Positions 1 to 8,906 of a stretch of DNA of 64,000 bases are shown here, piece by piece. Source of the DNA: Flavobacteriales bacterium (lineage in GTDB: Bacteria; Bacteroidota; Bacteroidia; Flavobacteriales_F; PHOS-HE28). The position numbers were made by a program, and so were the translations under genes. Position 1 is the first letter of the stretch; each line of letters starts with the position of its first letter. Where the stretch lies: assembly GCA_020635655.1 (NCBI GenBank), contig JACJZI010000008.1, positions 62,001-126,000 of the forward strand. The letters run 5' to 3'. The notes beneath the pieces were generated by a model, which ran no database searches, was not told the DNA's origin, and was given only the letters and a program-made list of their open reading frames with translations.

Positions 1-1144
1 CACCCACCAGCACGTCCATGTCGCCATCGTTGTCGAAGTCGCCCCAGGCGCTCGACCAGGTCTGCACATTGTCCGCCATGTTCATGTTCGGGGAGACCAG
101 CGTGTAGGTGCCATCACCATTGTTGTGGTACAACTGGTTCACCGGGTCGCCACCGCACTTGGCGATGAACATGTCGATCTGGTGGTCGTTGTCGTAGTCG
201 ATCCAGATGGAACCGTAGTTGCCGCCGGTGGTTCCGAAACCGCCCTGATGGAAGGTGAGCGCATTGCTCCCGTCGTTCAGGTAGTAGCAGTTGGGGGCGA
301 CGTCATGGCATACGAAGGCGTCCAGATGGCCGTCGTTGTTGATGTCCACGAAGTTGGAACGCTGGCAGAAGATGTAGTCGGTCCGGTTCTCCGTGAGGTA
401 CGCCGAGCCATCGGCGTTCGCCCGCATGAACGTGACCCCGCCGACGCCGGCATAGAGCAGATCATTGTACCCGTTGTTGTCGATGTCGCCCGCCGCGATG
501 CTCCAGGAGGGCGTATTCGTGGCCTGTGCCGTGGGGAAGTTCATCGTGCTGAACCCGCCACCCTGCTGTTGGAAATTGATGTTGATGTTGGTCGACGTCA
601 CCCCCACCACGTCGTCCAGGTGGTCCCCGTTCATATCCACCACGCAGGAGACGGTCCCCGTGGCCGGTATGCTCGTGGGCGTGAAGTTCACGGCGTTCAC
701 GATGGGATTGCCTTCGGACAGCTGGAACGTGAACCCGGCGGAGGACCACCGGTTGTCAAAGGCGATGAAGTAGGTGACACCCATGTCCACATTGAACGTG
801 GCGATGGACAACAGGCCGCTTCCGGAATCGTCATCACCGGACACGCAGTTCAGCGCGCCACAGGTCCCGTTGTACACATGGAAGCGTGTGTCCAGTCCGG
901 TATTCATGGGCAGGTCCGTGCTCACGGTCAGGGAATGGTCCGCCGTCGGGGTGTAGGAGAACCACTCTCCCGCCGTCGCTCCCGAGCCGTTCGGGGCACA
1001 GATGGGGTAGGGCACGCCCGGGCCATTGACCGCGGTGATCGTATAGAAACCCGCGGTGACCGGGTAGGCGCTGGAGCAATCGTCCTGGGCGTGCGCGGAA
1101 AGGGCGCCGGTCAGGAGCAGCAGGGTGGGTAGTCGATGGTTCAT
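1..1144 (-). CDS. Secreted FG-GAP/VCBS-repeat protein (3' end cut off by window)
   Basis: The frame starts at the ATG at 1144 and stays open to the window edge, so the C-terminus is missing. The N-terminus (MNHRLPTLLLLTGALSAHAQ) is a typical signal peptide. Residues of about 20-130 look like a pre-peptidase C-terminal (PPC)-type beta domain. Calcium-binding-like FG-GAP/VCBS repeats follow, visible as DMNGDHLDD, DIDNNGYND, DINNDGHLD, DYDNDHQID and DFDNDGDMD. These repeats build extracellular beta-propellers. A T9SS sorting domain would be expected in the missing part, but that is inference. It lies 23 bp behind the diheme cytochrome gene and is probably co-transcribed with it. Enzymatic function is unknown. 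Confidence 0.85.
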   Translation of the reverse strand, partial: MNHRLPTLLLLTGALSAHAQDDCSSAYPVTAGFYTITAVNGPGVPYPICAPNGSGATAGEWFSYTPTADHSLTVSTDLPMNTGLDTRFHVYNGTCGALNCVSGDDDSGSGLLSIATFNVDMGVTYFIAFDNRWSSAGFTFQLSEGNPIVNAVNFTPTSIPATGTVSCVVDMNGDHLDDVVGVTSTNININFQQQGGGFSTMNFPTAQATNTPSWSIAAGDIDNNGYNDLLYAGVGGVTFMRANADGSAYLTENRTDYIFCQRSNFVDINNDGHLDAFVCHDVAPNCYYLNDGSNALTFHQGGFGTTGGNYGSIWIDYDNDHQIDMFIAKCGGDPVNQLYHNNGDGTYTLVSPNMNMADNVQTWSSAWGDFDNDGDMDVLVG

Positions 1145-1167
1145 GTCGTTCCGATCATTTGGTTCGT

Positions 1168-2271
1168 TCAATTGGTGCAGGGTGGCGTCAGGCCGTTGAT
1201 CCATTCACCGATCATCGCCACCGCTTCCCGGTGGATCACGGTCCGTCCCATGAGCGGCATGCGGTACGCCTCGTTCGTTGAGTTGATCCGGTGGTAGAGT
1301 ACGGATCGGGCCGTATCCCCGGCCTCCACGATGTGCGTCCATCCCGGGTCCACCACCTCCTCCGGTGCGACACATACCCCGATGTTCGCGATGTCCGCGG
1401 TCATGCTGAAGGCAAAGCGCATCGGCCGGTACTCACAATGACCATGTTCGTTGTGGCAGTGCGCACAGTTGGCATCCAGGTAGGAACGGACGCGGAGTTG
1501 GAGGTCCTGCGTGGCATCGTCCCAGGCGATGACGTGCTGGATGTTCGCAGGGTAACCCGCCTCCAGGTATCCCTCGGCCACCCAGCGCGACAATTGGTCC
1601 ATCGGGCCATCCGCGTAGGTCACCGTCATGTCCAGGTTCTGGGGCTTGGGTCCGATGGGGATGGGCACGTTGTCCGATTTGTGGCAGGTATGGCATTCGG
1701 CCAGGGAGGGGATGCGGTAATCCACGTGGCGCACGGTCCCGCCGTCGTCCAGGTGGTCCAAGGGCACATAGCTGCCGTTCAGGTCGAGAAAAGCCTCGGA
1801 TTGTTCGTTGTTCCAAACGTAGTCCGCGAAGACCCAGACGCCATTCCGCCGGAACATCAACCGTGTTTCCAGAATGCGCCGATCGTTGTTCGGTTGCACC
1901 TGCTCGTACCAGAAATCCTTGATCAGTACGGTGCCCTCCGGGAATTGGAGCACCTGGTCGTCGCTGATATACTGGGCCTTGCCGCCTGACGGCATCCAGA
2001 CAAAACGCTCCTTGCTCGCATAGTCGCTGAAAAGCGGTGTGATCGGTGCATAGGGCAATACACCGGTGTTCGGGAGGCGCTCTGAAAGGTCCCCCACGAA
2101 GAACCGGTATTCGGACAATGTCGGGTACGGCATGGCGTCCAGGTCGACGTGCACGGCTTGGCCAGCTGGTGCCTCTTCGGGCATCGGCGGCTCCTTACGA
2201 CAGCCCAGGAACAGTCCCCCGGCCACCGCCACAAGAGCCAGTATCCGTTGCGCGCGCCGCGTACCCGCCAT
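1168..2271 (-). CDS. Diheme c-type cytochrome lipoprotein, SO2930/HNE_0200-like family
   Basis: The chosen start (MAGTRRAQRILALV) gives a signal sequence ending in a lipobox-like LFLGC, so the protein is probably lipid-anchored. A longer frame upstream runs into the polA promoter region and has no signal sequence. Two CxxCH heme-attachment motifs are visible, CHTCH (about residue 195) and CAHCH (about residue 265), separated by roughly 70 residues. The length of 367 aa and the layout match the SO2930-type diheme cytochromes, whose electron partner is not established. It is transcribed away from polA and just ahead of the FG-GAP protein. Confidence 0.8.
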   Translation of the reverse strand: MAGTRRAQRILALVAVAGGLFLGCRKEPPMPEEAPAGQAVHVDLDAMPYPTLSEYRFFVGDLSERLPNTGVLPYAPITPLFSDYASKERFVWMPSGGKAQYISDDQVLQFPEGTVLIKDFWYEQVQPNNDRRILETRLMFRRNGVWVFADYVWNNEQSEAFLDLNGSYVPLDHLDDGGTVRHVDYRIPSLAECHTCHKSDNVPIPIGPKPQNLDMTVTYADGPMDQLSRWVAEGYLEAGYPANIQHVIAWDDATQDLQLRVRSYLDANCAHCHNEHGHCEYRPMRFAFSMTADIANIGVCVAPEEVVDPGWTHIVEAGDTARSVLYHRINSTNEAYRMPLMGRTVIHREAVAMIGEWINGLTPPCTN

Positions 2272-2371
2272 GCAGTCGACAAGATAGAGGACAGCCTTCC
2301 GCGCCGCGCCGTTGCCTGATGTGCAAAACATGGGGCTTCTTGACAGGCCAAGCGCCCGATCCGACCGGAAG

Positions 2372-2378
2372 TAACTTG
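2372..2378 (+). promoter_or_regulatory. -7-box-like element (TAACTTG) for polA
   Basis: TAACTTG ends 5 nt before the polA ATG. It is a one-base-short version of the TAnnTTTG box seen before many genes here. If used, it would give an essentially leaderless mRNA. Confidence 0.4.
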
Positions 2379-2383
2379 CCCCC

Positions 2384-5206
2384 ATGCCTGAGCCGAAGGA
2401 CCCGACCCCGGACCATGCGAGCGATGCGGACAAGCGCCTGTTCCTGCTCGATGCCTATGCCCTGATCTATCGGGCCTACTTCAGTTTCATCCGTACACCG
2501 CGGATCAACAGCAGACGGTTGAACACCAGCGCCGCCTTCGGGTTCACCACCACCCTGCTCGACCTGATCAAAAGGGAAAAGCCGACACACCTGGCGGTGG
2601 TGTTCGACACGGCCGCGCCCACCGAACGCCATACGGAGCTCGCCGAGTACAAGGCGAATCGCGAGGAGATGCCGGACGACATCCGCAGCAATGTGCCCTA
2701 TATCCGACGCATCATCGAGTCCTTCCGGATACCGGTGATCGAATGCGATGGCTATGAGGCCGACGACGTGATCGGAACGCTTGCCAAAAAGGCGGAAAAG
2801 GAGGGCTACACCACCTACATGGTCACGCCCGACAAGGATTTCGGCCAACTGGTATCCAAGCACATCCGGATATACAAGCCGGGCCGTTCCGGCGCAGCAC
2901 CCGAAGTGCTTGGTCCCGATGAGGTATGTGCGCGATGGGGTGGCCTGGAGCGCCCCGAACAGGTGCAGGACATCCTCGGGCTCATGGGGGATGCCGTGGA
3001 CAACATTCCGGGGATCCCAGGCGTGGGCGAGAAGACCGCCATGAAGTTGGTGCAGCAGTTCGGCAGCCTGGAAGGTGTCCTCGACCATGTCGACGACCTC
3101 AAGGGCAAATTGCAGCAGAACGTGAAGGAGTTCGCCGAGCAGGGGGCGATGAGCAAGCGGCTGGCCACCATCCTGACCGACGCGCCGGTGGAGATCGACC
3201 ATGCGGCCCTCCATTTGGACCCGCCGGACCGGGAAAAGGTGCTCGAGGTGTTCAGTGAGCTCGAGTTCCGCAACCTGACCAAGGCCGTGTTCGGCGAGGA
3301 GGCCGAACTGACGAGCGCACCGGCCAACGGCCAGATCGGTCTGTTCGGCGATGACGATCCCGCTGATCCCGTGGAGCTGGTCGAATTGGCCACCATCAAC
3401 ACCACCAAGCACAAATACCAGCTGGCCGGGACAAAGGAGGAACAGGTCGCATTGGCGAAGAAGCTCCAGGGGATGAAGGCGTTCTGCTTCGACACCGAGA
3501 CCACAAGTCTGGACGAGCGGAAGGCGGAATTGGTGGGCATGAGCTTCAGTTGGAAGACCCATGAGGGGTACTACGTGCCCGTGCCGCCAGGCCGCGAGGA
3601 AGCCAGGGCGACGGTGGAGCACTTCAGGAAGGCGCTCGAGGACGGGACCATCGTCAAGATCGGTCAGAACATCAAATACGACCTGATCGTGCTGGAGAAC
3701 TATGACATCCACCTGAACGGCCCGCAGTTCGACACGATGTTGGCGCACTATCTGCTGCAACCCGAGCTGCGCCACAACATGGACTATCTCGCCGAGACCG
3801 AGCTGCAGTACCGGCCGGTGCCCATCTCCGAACTGATCGGCCCGAAGGGCAAGGCGCAGAAGAGCATGCGCGATGTGCCGGTGGACCTGGTCGCCGAGTA
3901 CGCCACAGAGGATGCGGACATCACCTGGCAATTGCACGAAATTTTTGCGCCACGTTTGAAAAGGGACGGGCTCGACGCGCTCTTCAAGGATGTGGAGATG
4001 CCGTTGGTACGGGTGCTGGCCGACATGGAGATGGAGGGCATCCGTCTAGATGTCGATGCCTTGAAGGCGTTCAGCAAGGAGCTGGAAAAGGACATCATGC
4101 GGTTGCGGGGCGAGATCCGCGAGGCATGCGGTGGCATCGACTTCAATATCGATTCGCCCAAACAGCTCGGTGATGTGCTCTTTGAAACGCTCAAGATCGG
4201 CGGGGACAAGCCCAAGCGCACCCGGACCGGACAATACCAGACCAGCGAGGACATCCTGCAGGACCTGGTGGACGCGCACCCCGTAGTTCCCCTGATCCTG
4301 GACTACCGTGGTTCGCGCAAGCTCAAGAGCACCTACGTGGACACCCTGCCGAGAATGGTGGATCCCGCGACCGGTCGTGTGCATACCAACTACCGGCAGG
4401 CCGTGGCCGCCACGGGCCGATTGAGCAGCGAGGACCCCAATCTGCAGAACATCCCCATACGCACGGAGAAGGGCCGCGAGATCCGCAAGGCTTTCGTGCC
4501 CCGTGATGACCGGTACAAGCTGCTCAGCGCGGACTACAGCCAGATCGAATTGCGCGTGATCGCCCACATGAGCGGGGACAAGAACCTGCAGGAGGCGTTC
4601 CGCAACAAGCTGGACATCCACGCCGCAACGGCTGCCAAGGTGTTCAATGTGGATATCGCCGAGGTCACCAGGGAGCAGCGCAGCCGGGCGAAGGCGGTCA
4701 ATTTCGGCATCGCATACGGCCAGGGAGCGTTCGGATTGAGCCGTACCCTGGGCATACCGCGCGCCGAGGCCAAGGTGATCATCGACGATTACTTCGCACA
4801 ATTCCCCGGTGTCCGCAGCTACATGGACGAACAGATCGCCTTCTGCCGGGAACTTGGCTACGTGCGGACCTTGCTGGGTCGGCGTCGGTACCTTCCGGAC
4901 ATCACCAGTGGTAACAACACCGTGCGTGCGGCCGCGGAACGCGTGGCCATCAATGCCCCCATGCAGGGCACCGCGGCCGATATCATCAAGGTGGCCATGG
5001 TGCACATCCACGCCGACATCCGGGAACGAGGCCTGCGAAGCCGGTTGCTCCTGCAGGTGCATGATGAACTCGTCTTCGACGTGCACCACGCGGAGGAGGA
5101 CTCGATGCAGCAACTGGTGCGCCAACGCATGGAGCATGCCATGGACCTTCAGGTGCCGCTTGTTGTTGACATGCAGTTGGGGAAAAACTGGCTTGACGCA
5201 CACTGA
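2384..5206 (+). CDS. polA: DNA polymerase I
   Basis: This 940-aa protein is full length for Pol I, which fills gaps and removes RNA primers in replication and repair. It has an N-terminal 5'-3' exonuclease with helix-hairpin-helix (residues about 15-300, including YEADDVIGTLAKKA). The central 3'-5' proofreading domain keeps its acidic residues (FDTETTS near 372, QNIKYDL, YATEDAD). The C-terminal polymerase domain carries DYSQIELR (near 716), the O-helix region RSRAKAVNFGIAYG, and VHDELVFD. All three activities therefore look intact. It is divergent from the diheme cytochrome gene. Confidence 0.98.
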   Translation: MPEPKDPTPDHASDADKRLFLLDAYALIYRAYFSFIRTPRINSRRLNTSAAFGFTTTLLDLIKREKPTHLAVVFDTAAPTERHTELAEYKANREEMPDDIRSNVPYIRRIIESFRIPVIECDGYEADDVIGTLAKKAEKEGYTTYMVTPDKDFGQLVSKHIRIYKPGRSGAAPEVLGPDEVCARWGGLERPEQVQDILGLMGDAVDNIPGIPGVGEKTAMKLVQQFGSLEGVLDHVDDLKGKLQQNVKEFAEQGAMSKRLATILTDAPVEIDHAALHLDPPDREKVLEVFSELEFRNLTKAVFGEEAELTSAPANGQIGLFGDDDPADPVELVELATINTTKHKYQLAGTKEEQVALAKKLQGMKAFCFDTETTSLDERKAELVGMSFSWKTHEGYYVPVPPGREEARATVEHFRKALEDGTIVKIGQNIKYDLIVLENYDIHLNGPQFDTMLAHYLLQPELRHNMDYLAETELQYRPVPISELIGPKGKAQKSMRDVPVDLVAEYATEDADITWQLHEIFAPRLKRDGLDALFKDVEMPLVRVLADMEMEGIRLDVDALKAFSKELEKDIMRLRGEIREACGGIDFNIDSPKQLGDVLFETLKIGGDKPKRTRTGQYQTSEDILQDLVDAHPVVPLILDYRGSRKLKSTYVDTLPRMVDPATGRVHTNYRQAVAATGRLSSEDPNLQNIPIRTEKGREIRKAFVPRDDRYKLLSADYSQIELRVIAHMSGDKNLQEAFRNKLDIHAATAAKVFNVDIAEVTREQRSRAKAVNFGIAYGQGAFGLSRTLGIPRAEAKVIIDDYFAQFPGVRSYMDEQIAFCRELGYVRTLLGRRRYLPDITSGNNTVRAAAERVAINAPMQGTAADIIKVAMVHIHADIRERGLRSRLLLQVHDELVFDVHHAEEDSMQQLVRQRMEHAMDLQVPLVVDMQLGKNWLDAH

Positions 5207-5255
5207 CCGGAAGCGCAGCGGACGGCATCTTTACGGCATCTCCCTTCATTCGCAC

Positions 5256-6149
5256 ATGATCACCAGACACTTCCTTGGTGGGACCATGACCGCCTGCCTC
5301 ATCCTGTCCTCCTGCGGAGGCCCCGGACCCGAGCAGGGCAAGCTGGACACCGATACGTCCCAGGATCCCACGCAACAGGCCGAGCGCGTCGCCCAGACCC
5401 GCAAGATCTTCTACAACATCCCTTCACCCATGGAAACGGCGGCCCTGCTGAAAAGGGCGGGTGCCGAATACGACAAGGACATCCTGAACGACGTGCTCAA
5501 CGTCGACAAGTACACCGCCGCGAGCAAACAGGCGTTGAACCTGGGCATCTACGGTGCCGACCTGAGCTATGCGAGCGTGAACGACCAGACCCAGGAGAGC
5601 ATGTTCTATACCAGCTGTGCGAAGAAGCTCGCCGACAAGCTGGGGGTGAGCAACGCTTTCAACGACACCACACTGGACCGCATGGAGAAGAACATGGACC
5701 AGCGCGATTCCCTGCTCAACATCATCAGCGAGACCTATTGGAGCGTGGACGCGTACTTGAAGGAGAACGGTCGCGACAACATCTCCGCCCTGATGATCGC
5801 CGGTGGCTGGATCGAGGGGTTGTACATCGCCACGCAGGTGGCCGGCACGAACCCCACGCCCGAGCTCCGGCAGCGGATCGCCGAGCAGAAGCTGTCCCTG
5901 GGCGACCTGTCCGCCTTGATCGCCACGTACACCGACCAGGGACCGGCGCTTACCGGCGTCAAACAGGACCTGGCGAAATTGCAGGAGCTCTATGCCATGG
6001 TCGACCTGGGCAAGAGCACAGCGGAGGTGTCGCAGGACAAGGGTGTCACCGTGGTGGGAGGGGGCGGACCGGCGGCCTCACTTTCCGATGAACAGTTCAC
6101 CGCGATCCACGATCTCACCGCACGGATCCGCAACAGCTATATCAACTAA
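5256..6149 (+). CDS. Lipoprotein of unknown function
   Basis: The frame begins 49 bp after polA with MITRHFLGGTMTACLILSSCGG, a signal peptide with lipobox LSSC, so it should be a 297-aa lipoprotein. The open frame extends further upstream only inside polA, so the ATG at 5256 is preferred. The mature part is largely alpha-helical by eye, with no transmembrane segment and no catalytic motif I recognise. It is followed after 9 bp by another exported protein, so the two may form a unit. I recognise it only as a type of conserved Bacteroidota lipoprotein; no function can be assigned. Confidence 0.8.
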   Translation: MITRHFLGGTMTACLILSSCGGPGPEQGKLDTDTSQDPTQQAERVAQTRKIFYNIPSPMETAALLKRAGAEYDKDILNDVLNVDKYTAASKQALNLGIYGADLSYASVNDQTQESMFYTSCAKKLADKLGVSNAFNDTTLDRMEKNMDQRDSLLNIISETYWSVDAYLKENGRDNISALMIAGGWIEGLYIATQVAGTNPTPELRQRIAEQKLSLGDLSALIATYTDQGPALTGVKQDLAKLQELYAMVDLGKSTAEVSQDKGVTVVGGGGPAASLSDEQFTAIHDLTARIRNSYIN

Positions 6150-6158
6150 GCATCGCCC

Positions 6159-6602
6159 ATGCGCCCCTCGCACAAGACCCTTGGAAACCTGGCCTTCGCC
6201 GGAGCGATGCTGATCGCGCCCCTGCTGGCCGATGCGCAATGCAAGAGCTTTGTCAAGCACCAGTGCCTCCCGGACCTCGCACCGTACAAGTTCAATGAAC
6301 AGTTCAATGGGGCCCAGCTCGCGCCCGGCGAGGATGCGGAGGTGAACCTGACCTTCTTCAGCGGTCAGGAATACCGCGTGATGGTATGCGCCCATCCGAT
6401 CCTCGGTGAGGTGAATTGGAAATTGGTGGACGGCGCGAACAAGATCATTTTCGAAAGTCTGGCCGATGACCCCAAGCATTACTTCGACCTGAAGATGGCC
6501 AGCACGCAGCAGTTGAAATTGCAGGTGTGGGTGCCGGACCAAGGCAGCAGTGACATGGTGCATCTTGGATGTGTCGCCATCCTGGTGGGGTTCAAGGAGT
6601 AG
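6159..6602 (+). CDS. Exported small protein of unknown function
   Basis: This is a 147-aa protein with a clear signal peptide ending in LLADAQ. The mature part contains cysteines (QCKSF, HQCLPD, MVCAHP, HLGCVA) that could form disulfides, and it reads as a beta-rich domain. It follows the lipoprotein by 9 bp and is closed by the terminator hairpin at 6627. No family name is assigned. Confidence 0.75.
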   Translation: MRPSHKTLGNLAFAGAMLIAPLLADAQCKSFVKHQCLPDLAPYKFNEQFNGAQLAPGEDAEVNLTFFSGQEYRVMVCAHPILGEVNWKLVDGANKIIFESLADDPKHYFDLKMASTQQLKLQVWVPDQGSSDMVHLGCVAILVGFKE

Positions 6603-6626
6603 GTGGGACCTTGACCTGGAAAGAAG

Positions 6627-6655
6627 AAAGCCCCGGTCCGACCGGGGCTTTTCCA
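6627..6655. terminator. Intrinsic terminator between convergent genes
   Basis: The stem AAAGCCCCGGT / ACCGGGGCTTT (6627-6637 with 6641-6651, loop ccg) is an 11-bp perfect hairpin with an A-run on one side and a T-run on the other. It can serve both the plus-strand gene ending at 6602 and the minus-strand gene ending at 6682. Confidence 0.85.
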
Positions 6656-6681
6656 TGTACGATCCGGCCTCGGCCGGCGGC

Positions 6682-8781
6682 TCAATACGACCGCGTCAAC
6701 CGGAGCACGCCGGGCGCTCCGCCCCCGCTCACCACCACGAGATAGGTCCCCGGTGACAGGTCCGCAACCGGCAGTGCCACCCGCACTGCGCCGGCGCCAT
6801 GATGCTGGATGGGAAGTCGATGGATGACGCGTCCGGCCACATCGGTGATGTCCACCGAGAGGTCGGTCGCCTCACGCAGGTCCAGGACCAGTTCCGTCCG
6901 GGTGCTCGCGGGATTGGGCACCAGCGCCATCGATCCCTGCTCGATCGCACCAAGCTCATCGATACCCACGGACATGCCATTGATGTTCACATCATCGATG
7001 TAAAGGTTGTTGCCACCATCGCTCTGGAACCAGAACTTGAAGCGGAAGTCGCTCACCTCGTAATCGGAGCTGATGTTGGTGATGACCGCCTGTTCCCAAT
7101 CGCCCGTTCCCGAGGGTGTGTAGGCGCTGCTGTGGTCGGGTACGGTGGCCAGGGTCGTGGCCCCACGCAATTGCTTGCGCATGCTCCAGGTCGCGCCACA
7201 ATCCTTGCTCACGTACACGCGAAGGATGTCGTCGTTGTCCGCCGTACGCCGCGCATACGCATACCGGAAGCTCAGCTCGATGTTCGAGGCCCCGCTCATG
7301 TCCACCGAGGTGCTCAAGAGTTCATCGAGATCGTTCACGGTGCCCCCGAAGTTGTTCAACTTCACACTGTGCGTGCCGCTGTAGCCGGCGCTCCCGGTCA
7401 CATAGAACCCGCCGTTCTGGCCCGCATCGTTCACCATCCATTCGTTGTTCGGAATGGAGGTGGCGCTCTCAAGATCGTCCGCGAACGGATCGGGGTGGCC
7501 CGTGGAGGGCAGCACGAGGATGTAGTCGTTCCGCTGGATAGCGACCGTTCCATTTCCATTGCCCGCCGTCAGGGACACCGCGTACAGCCCGGGTGTGGAA
7601 TAGGCCACGGCGGGGTCGGCGACCGTGGACGTGGACGGGGAACCACCGGGCAGGTCCCACGACCAGGTGGTGGCGCCATTGTAGCTCAGATCATGGAAGC
7701 GCACGGTATCACCCTGACATACGACCTGCAGATCACTGGTGAAATCGGCAGCGCAAAGGATATCGTTCCCATCCGTGCCTGTGGCCACCAGATTGGATGG
7801 CTGCCAGAGCTGGTTCCTTTGCGCCGTGCTCGAGTTGAGGGCGGCGATCATGCGTGCCTTCTGGCCTTCGGTGAACATCTTGGAACAATAAGAGTATTCC
7901 ATGTAGTTCTCCACGTTGTCCAGGCTGCCACAGGAACTTCCGTTGATGTTGCAGGACGTCCAACCGATCGTGTTGGGCGTATCGGACACATTGTCGTCGG
8001 TCTGACAGTTGCTCGACACCCCTGGATCATTGGTCGAGCCCCAGGGATGGCTGAGATTGATCCAATGGCCCACCTCATGGGTAAGGGTGCGCGAATGGTA
8101 GGGTTGGCTCGTCCCGATGGAGCCGACATAATCATGAAGGACAACGATCCCATCGGACCCGGCGGCCCAGCCATTGGCGACCATCGAAGGATAGAGCGAA
8201 TAGCCCGCCGCCCCATCGGCACTGGCCGCGACCCAGATGTTCAGGTATTTGTTCCTGGGCCATTGGATGAGGTCCTTCATGCTCTGGTCGCCCTCGTAGG
8301 TCAGGACGCTCTGTGTGCGTGTGATGCCGTTGGTGCAATTGCCGTTCGGGTCCTTTTGCGCCAGACGGAACGTGATGCCCACGTCCGCCACGATGCCTAC
8401 GAACGCAGGGTTCACGTTGTCCCAATCCGCGTTCGATCTGTTGTAATCATCGTTCAGGATCCGCACCGCGTCCTCCACCTGCTCATCGCTGATGTTCTCC
8501 GGTCCGTTGTTGTGGATGATGTGGAACACGACCGGGATCACGTAGTTGTTGCCGCCCCGTTCCACGTCACCGTTCTGGATGAACTGTTGGGTGAAGGTCT
8601 CCAGCTCAGCGGTGTTCTGCTGGATCTCCAGCATCCTGTGCGGATCGCCGTGCGTCAGGGCTTGCAGATGTCCGGGATCGTCCGTGCCGCAGGTGATCCC
8701 CTCACTTTGCGCCTGTGCAGCAAGGGTGCAGGCACCCATCATGAGCGCGGTCAATGCACCGCACCTCCAAGGAGCTTTCAT
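6682..8781 (-). CDS. T9SS-exported M43-family (pappalysin/cytophagalysin-like) metalloprotease
   Basis: The chosen start MKAPWRCGAL gives a signal peptide ending AAQAQ. A second in-frame ATG at 8805 lies only 2 nt from a -7 box and is unlikely to be used. The zinc-protease signature HEVGHWINLSH and a Met-turn-like NYMEYSYCSKMF identify a metzincin of family M43. A PKD-like domain follows (ending VAYSTPGLYAVSLTAGN), then a MAM/jelly-roll-like beta region. The C-terminal T9SS type A sorting domain starts at LVPNPAST and ends LRLTRSY. The 699-aa protein should be secreted or surface-attached and degrade external proteins. Confidence 0.93.
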   Translation of the reverse strand: MKAPWRCGALTALMMGACTLAAQAQSEGITCGTDDPGHLQALTHGDPHRMLEIQQNTAELETFTQQFIQNGDVERGGNNYVIPVVFHIIHNNGPENISDEQVEDAVRILNDDYNRSNADWDNVNPAFVGIVADVGITFRLAQKDPNGNCTNGITRTQSVLTYEGDQSMKDLIQWPRNKYLNIWVAASADGAAGYSLYPSMVANGWAAGSDGIVVLHDYVGSIGTSQPYHSRTLTHEVGHWINLSHPWGSTNDPGVSSNCQTDDNVSDTPNTIGWTSCNINGSSCGSLDNVENYMEYSYCSKMFTEGQKARMIAALNSSTAQRNQLWQPSNLVATGTDGNDILCAADFTSDLQVVCQGDTVRFHDLSYNGATTWSWDLPGGSPSTSTVADPAVAYSTPGLYAVSLTAGNGNGTVAIQRNDYILVLPSTGHPDPFADDLESATSIPNNEWMVNDAGQNGGFYVTGSAGYSGTHSVKLNNFGGTVNDLDELLSTSVDMSGASNIELSFRYAYARRTADNDDILRVYVSKDCGATWSMRKQLRGATTLATVPDHSSAYTPSGTGDWEQAVITNISSDYEVSDFRFKFWFQSDGGNNLYIDDVNINGMSVGIDELGAIEQGSMALVPNPASTRTELVLDLREATDLSVDITDVAGRVIHRLPIQHHGAGAVRVALPVADLSPGTYLVVVSGGGAPGVLRLTRSY

Positions 8782-8807
8782 ACTTCGATCTATCCTAAGG
8801 TTCATTA

Positions 8808-8815
8808 CAAAAATA
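8808..8815 (-). promoter_or_regulatory. -7 box TATTTTTG for the M43 protease
   Basis: On the minus strand TATTTTTG fits TAnnTTTG exactly. It lies 26 nt before the ATG at 8781, implying a short leader of about 20 nt. Confidence 0.55.
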
Positions 8816-8906
8816 CGGACAGCGGCACCTTGGGCGGCAGGCAGGTCCCGCACAACGGGCCGCATCCTTGGGTTCCAAGGAAGTGCGGTCCTCGACCGGC
8901 GATCGT

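Noticed and set aside
125..1132. 335-aa plus-strand open frame rich in Val/Gly/His
   Set aside because: It is antisense to the FG-GAP gene; it arises from the repetitive GAC/AAC codons of the calcium-binding repeats and has no protein-like pattern.
2195..3937. 580-aa minus-strand open frame
   Set aside because: It lies opposite polA, whose domains and motifs are unmistakable. Composition (His/Gln/Leu-rich) is typical of antisense GC-rich shadow frames.
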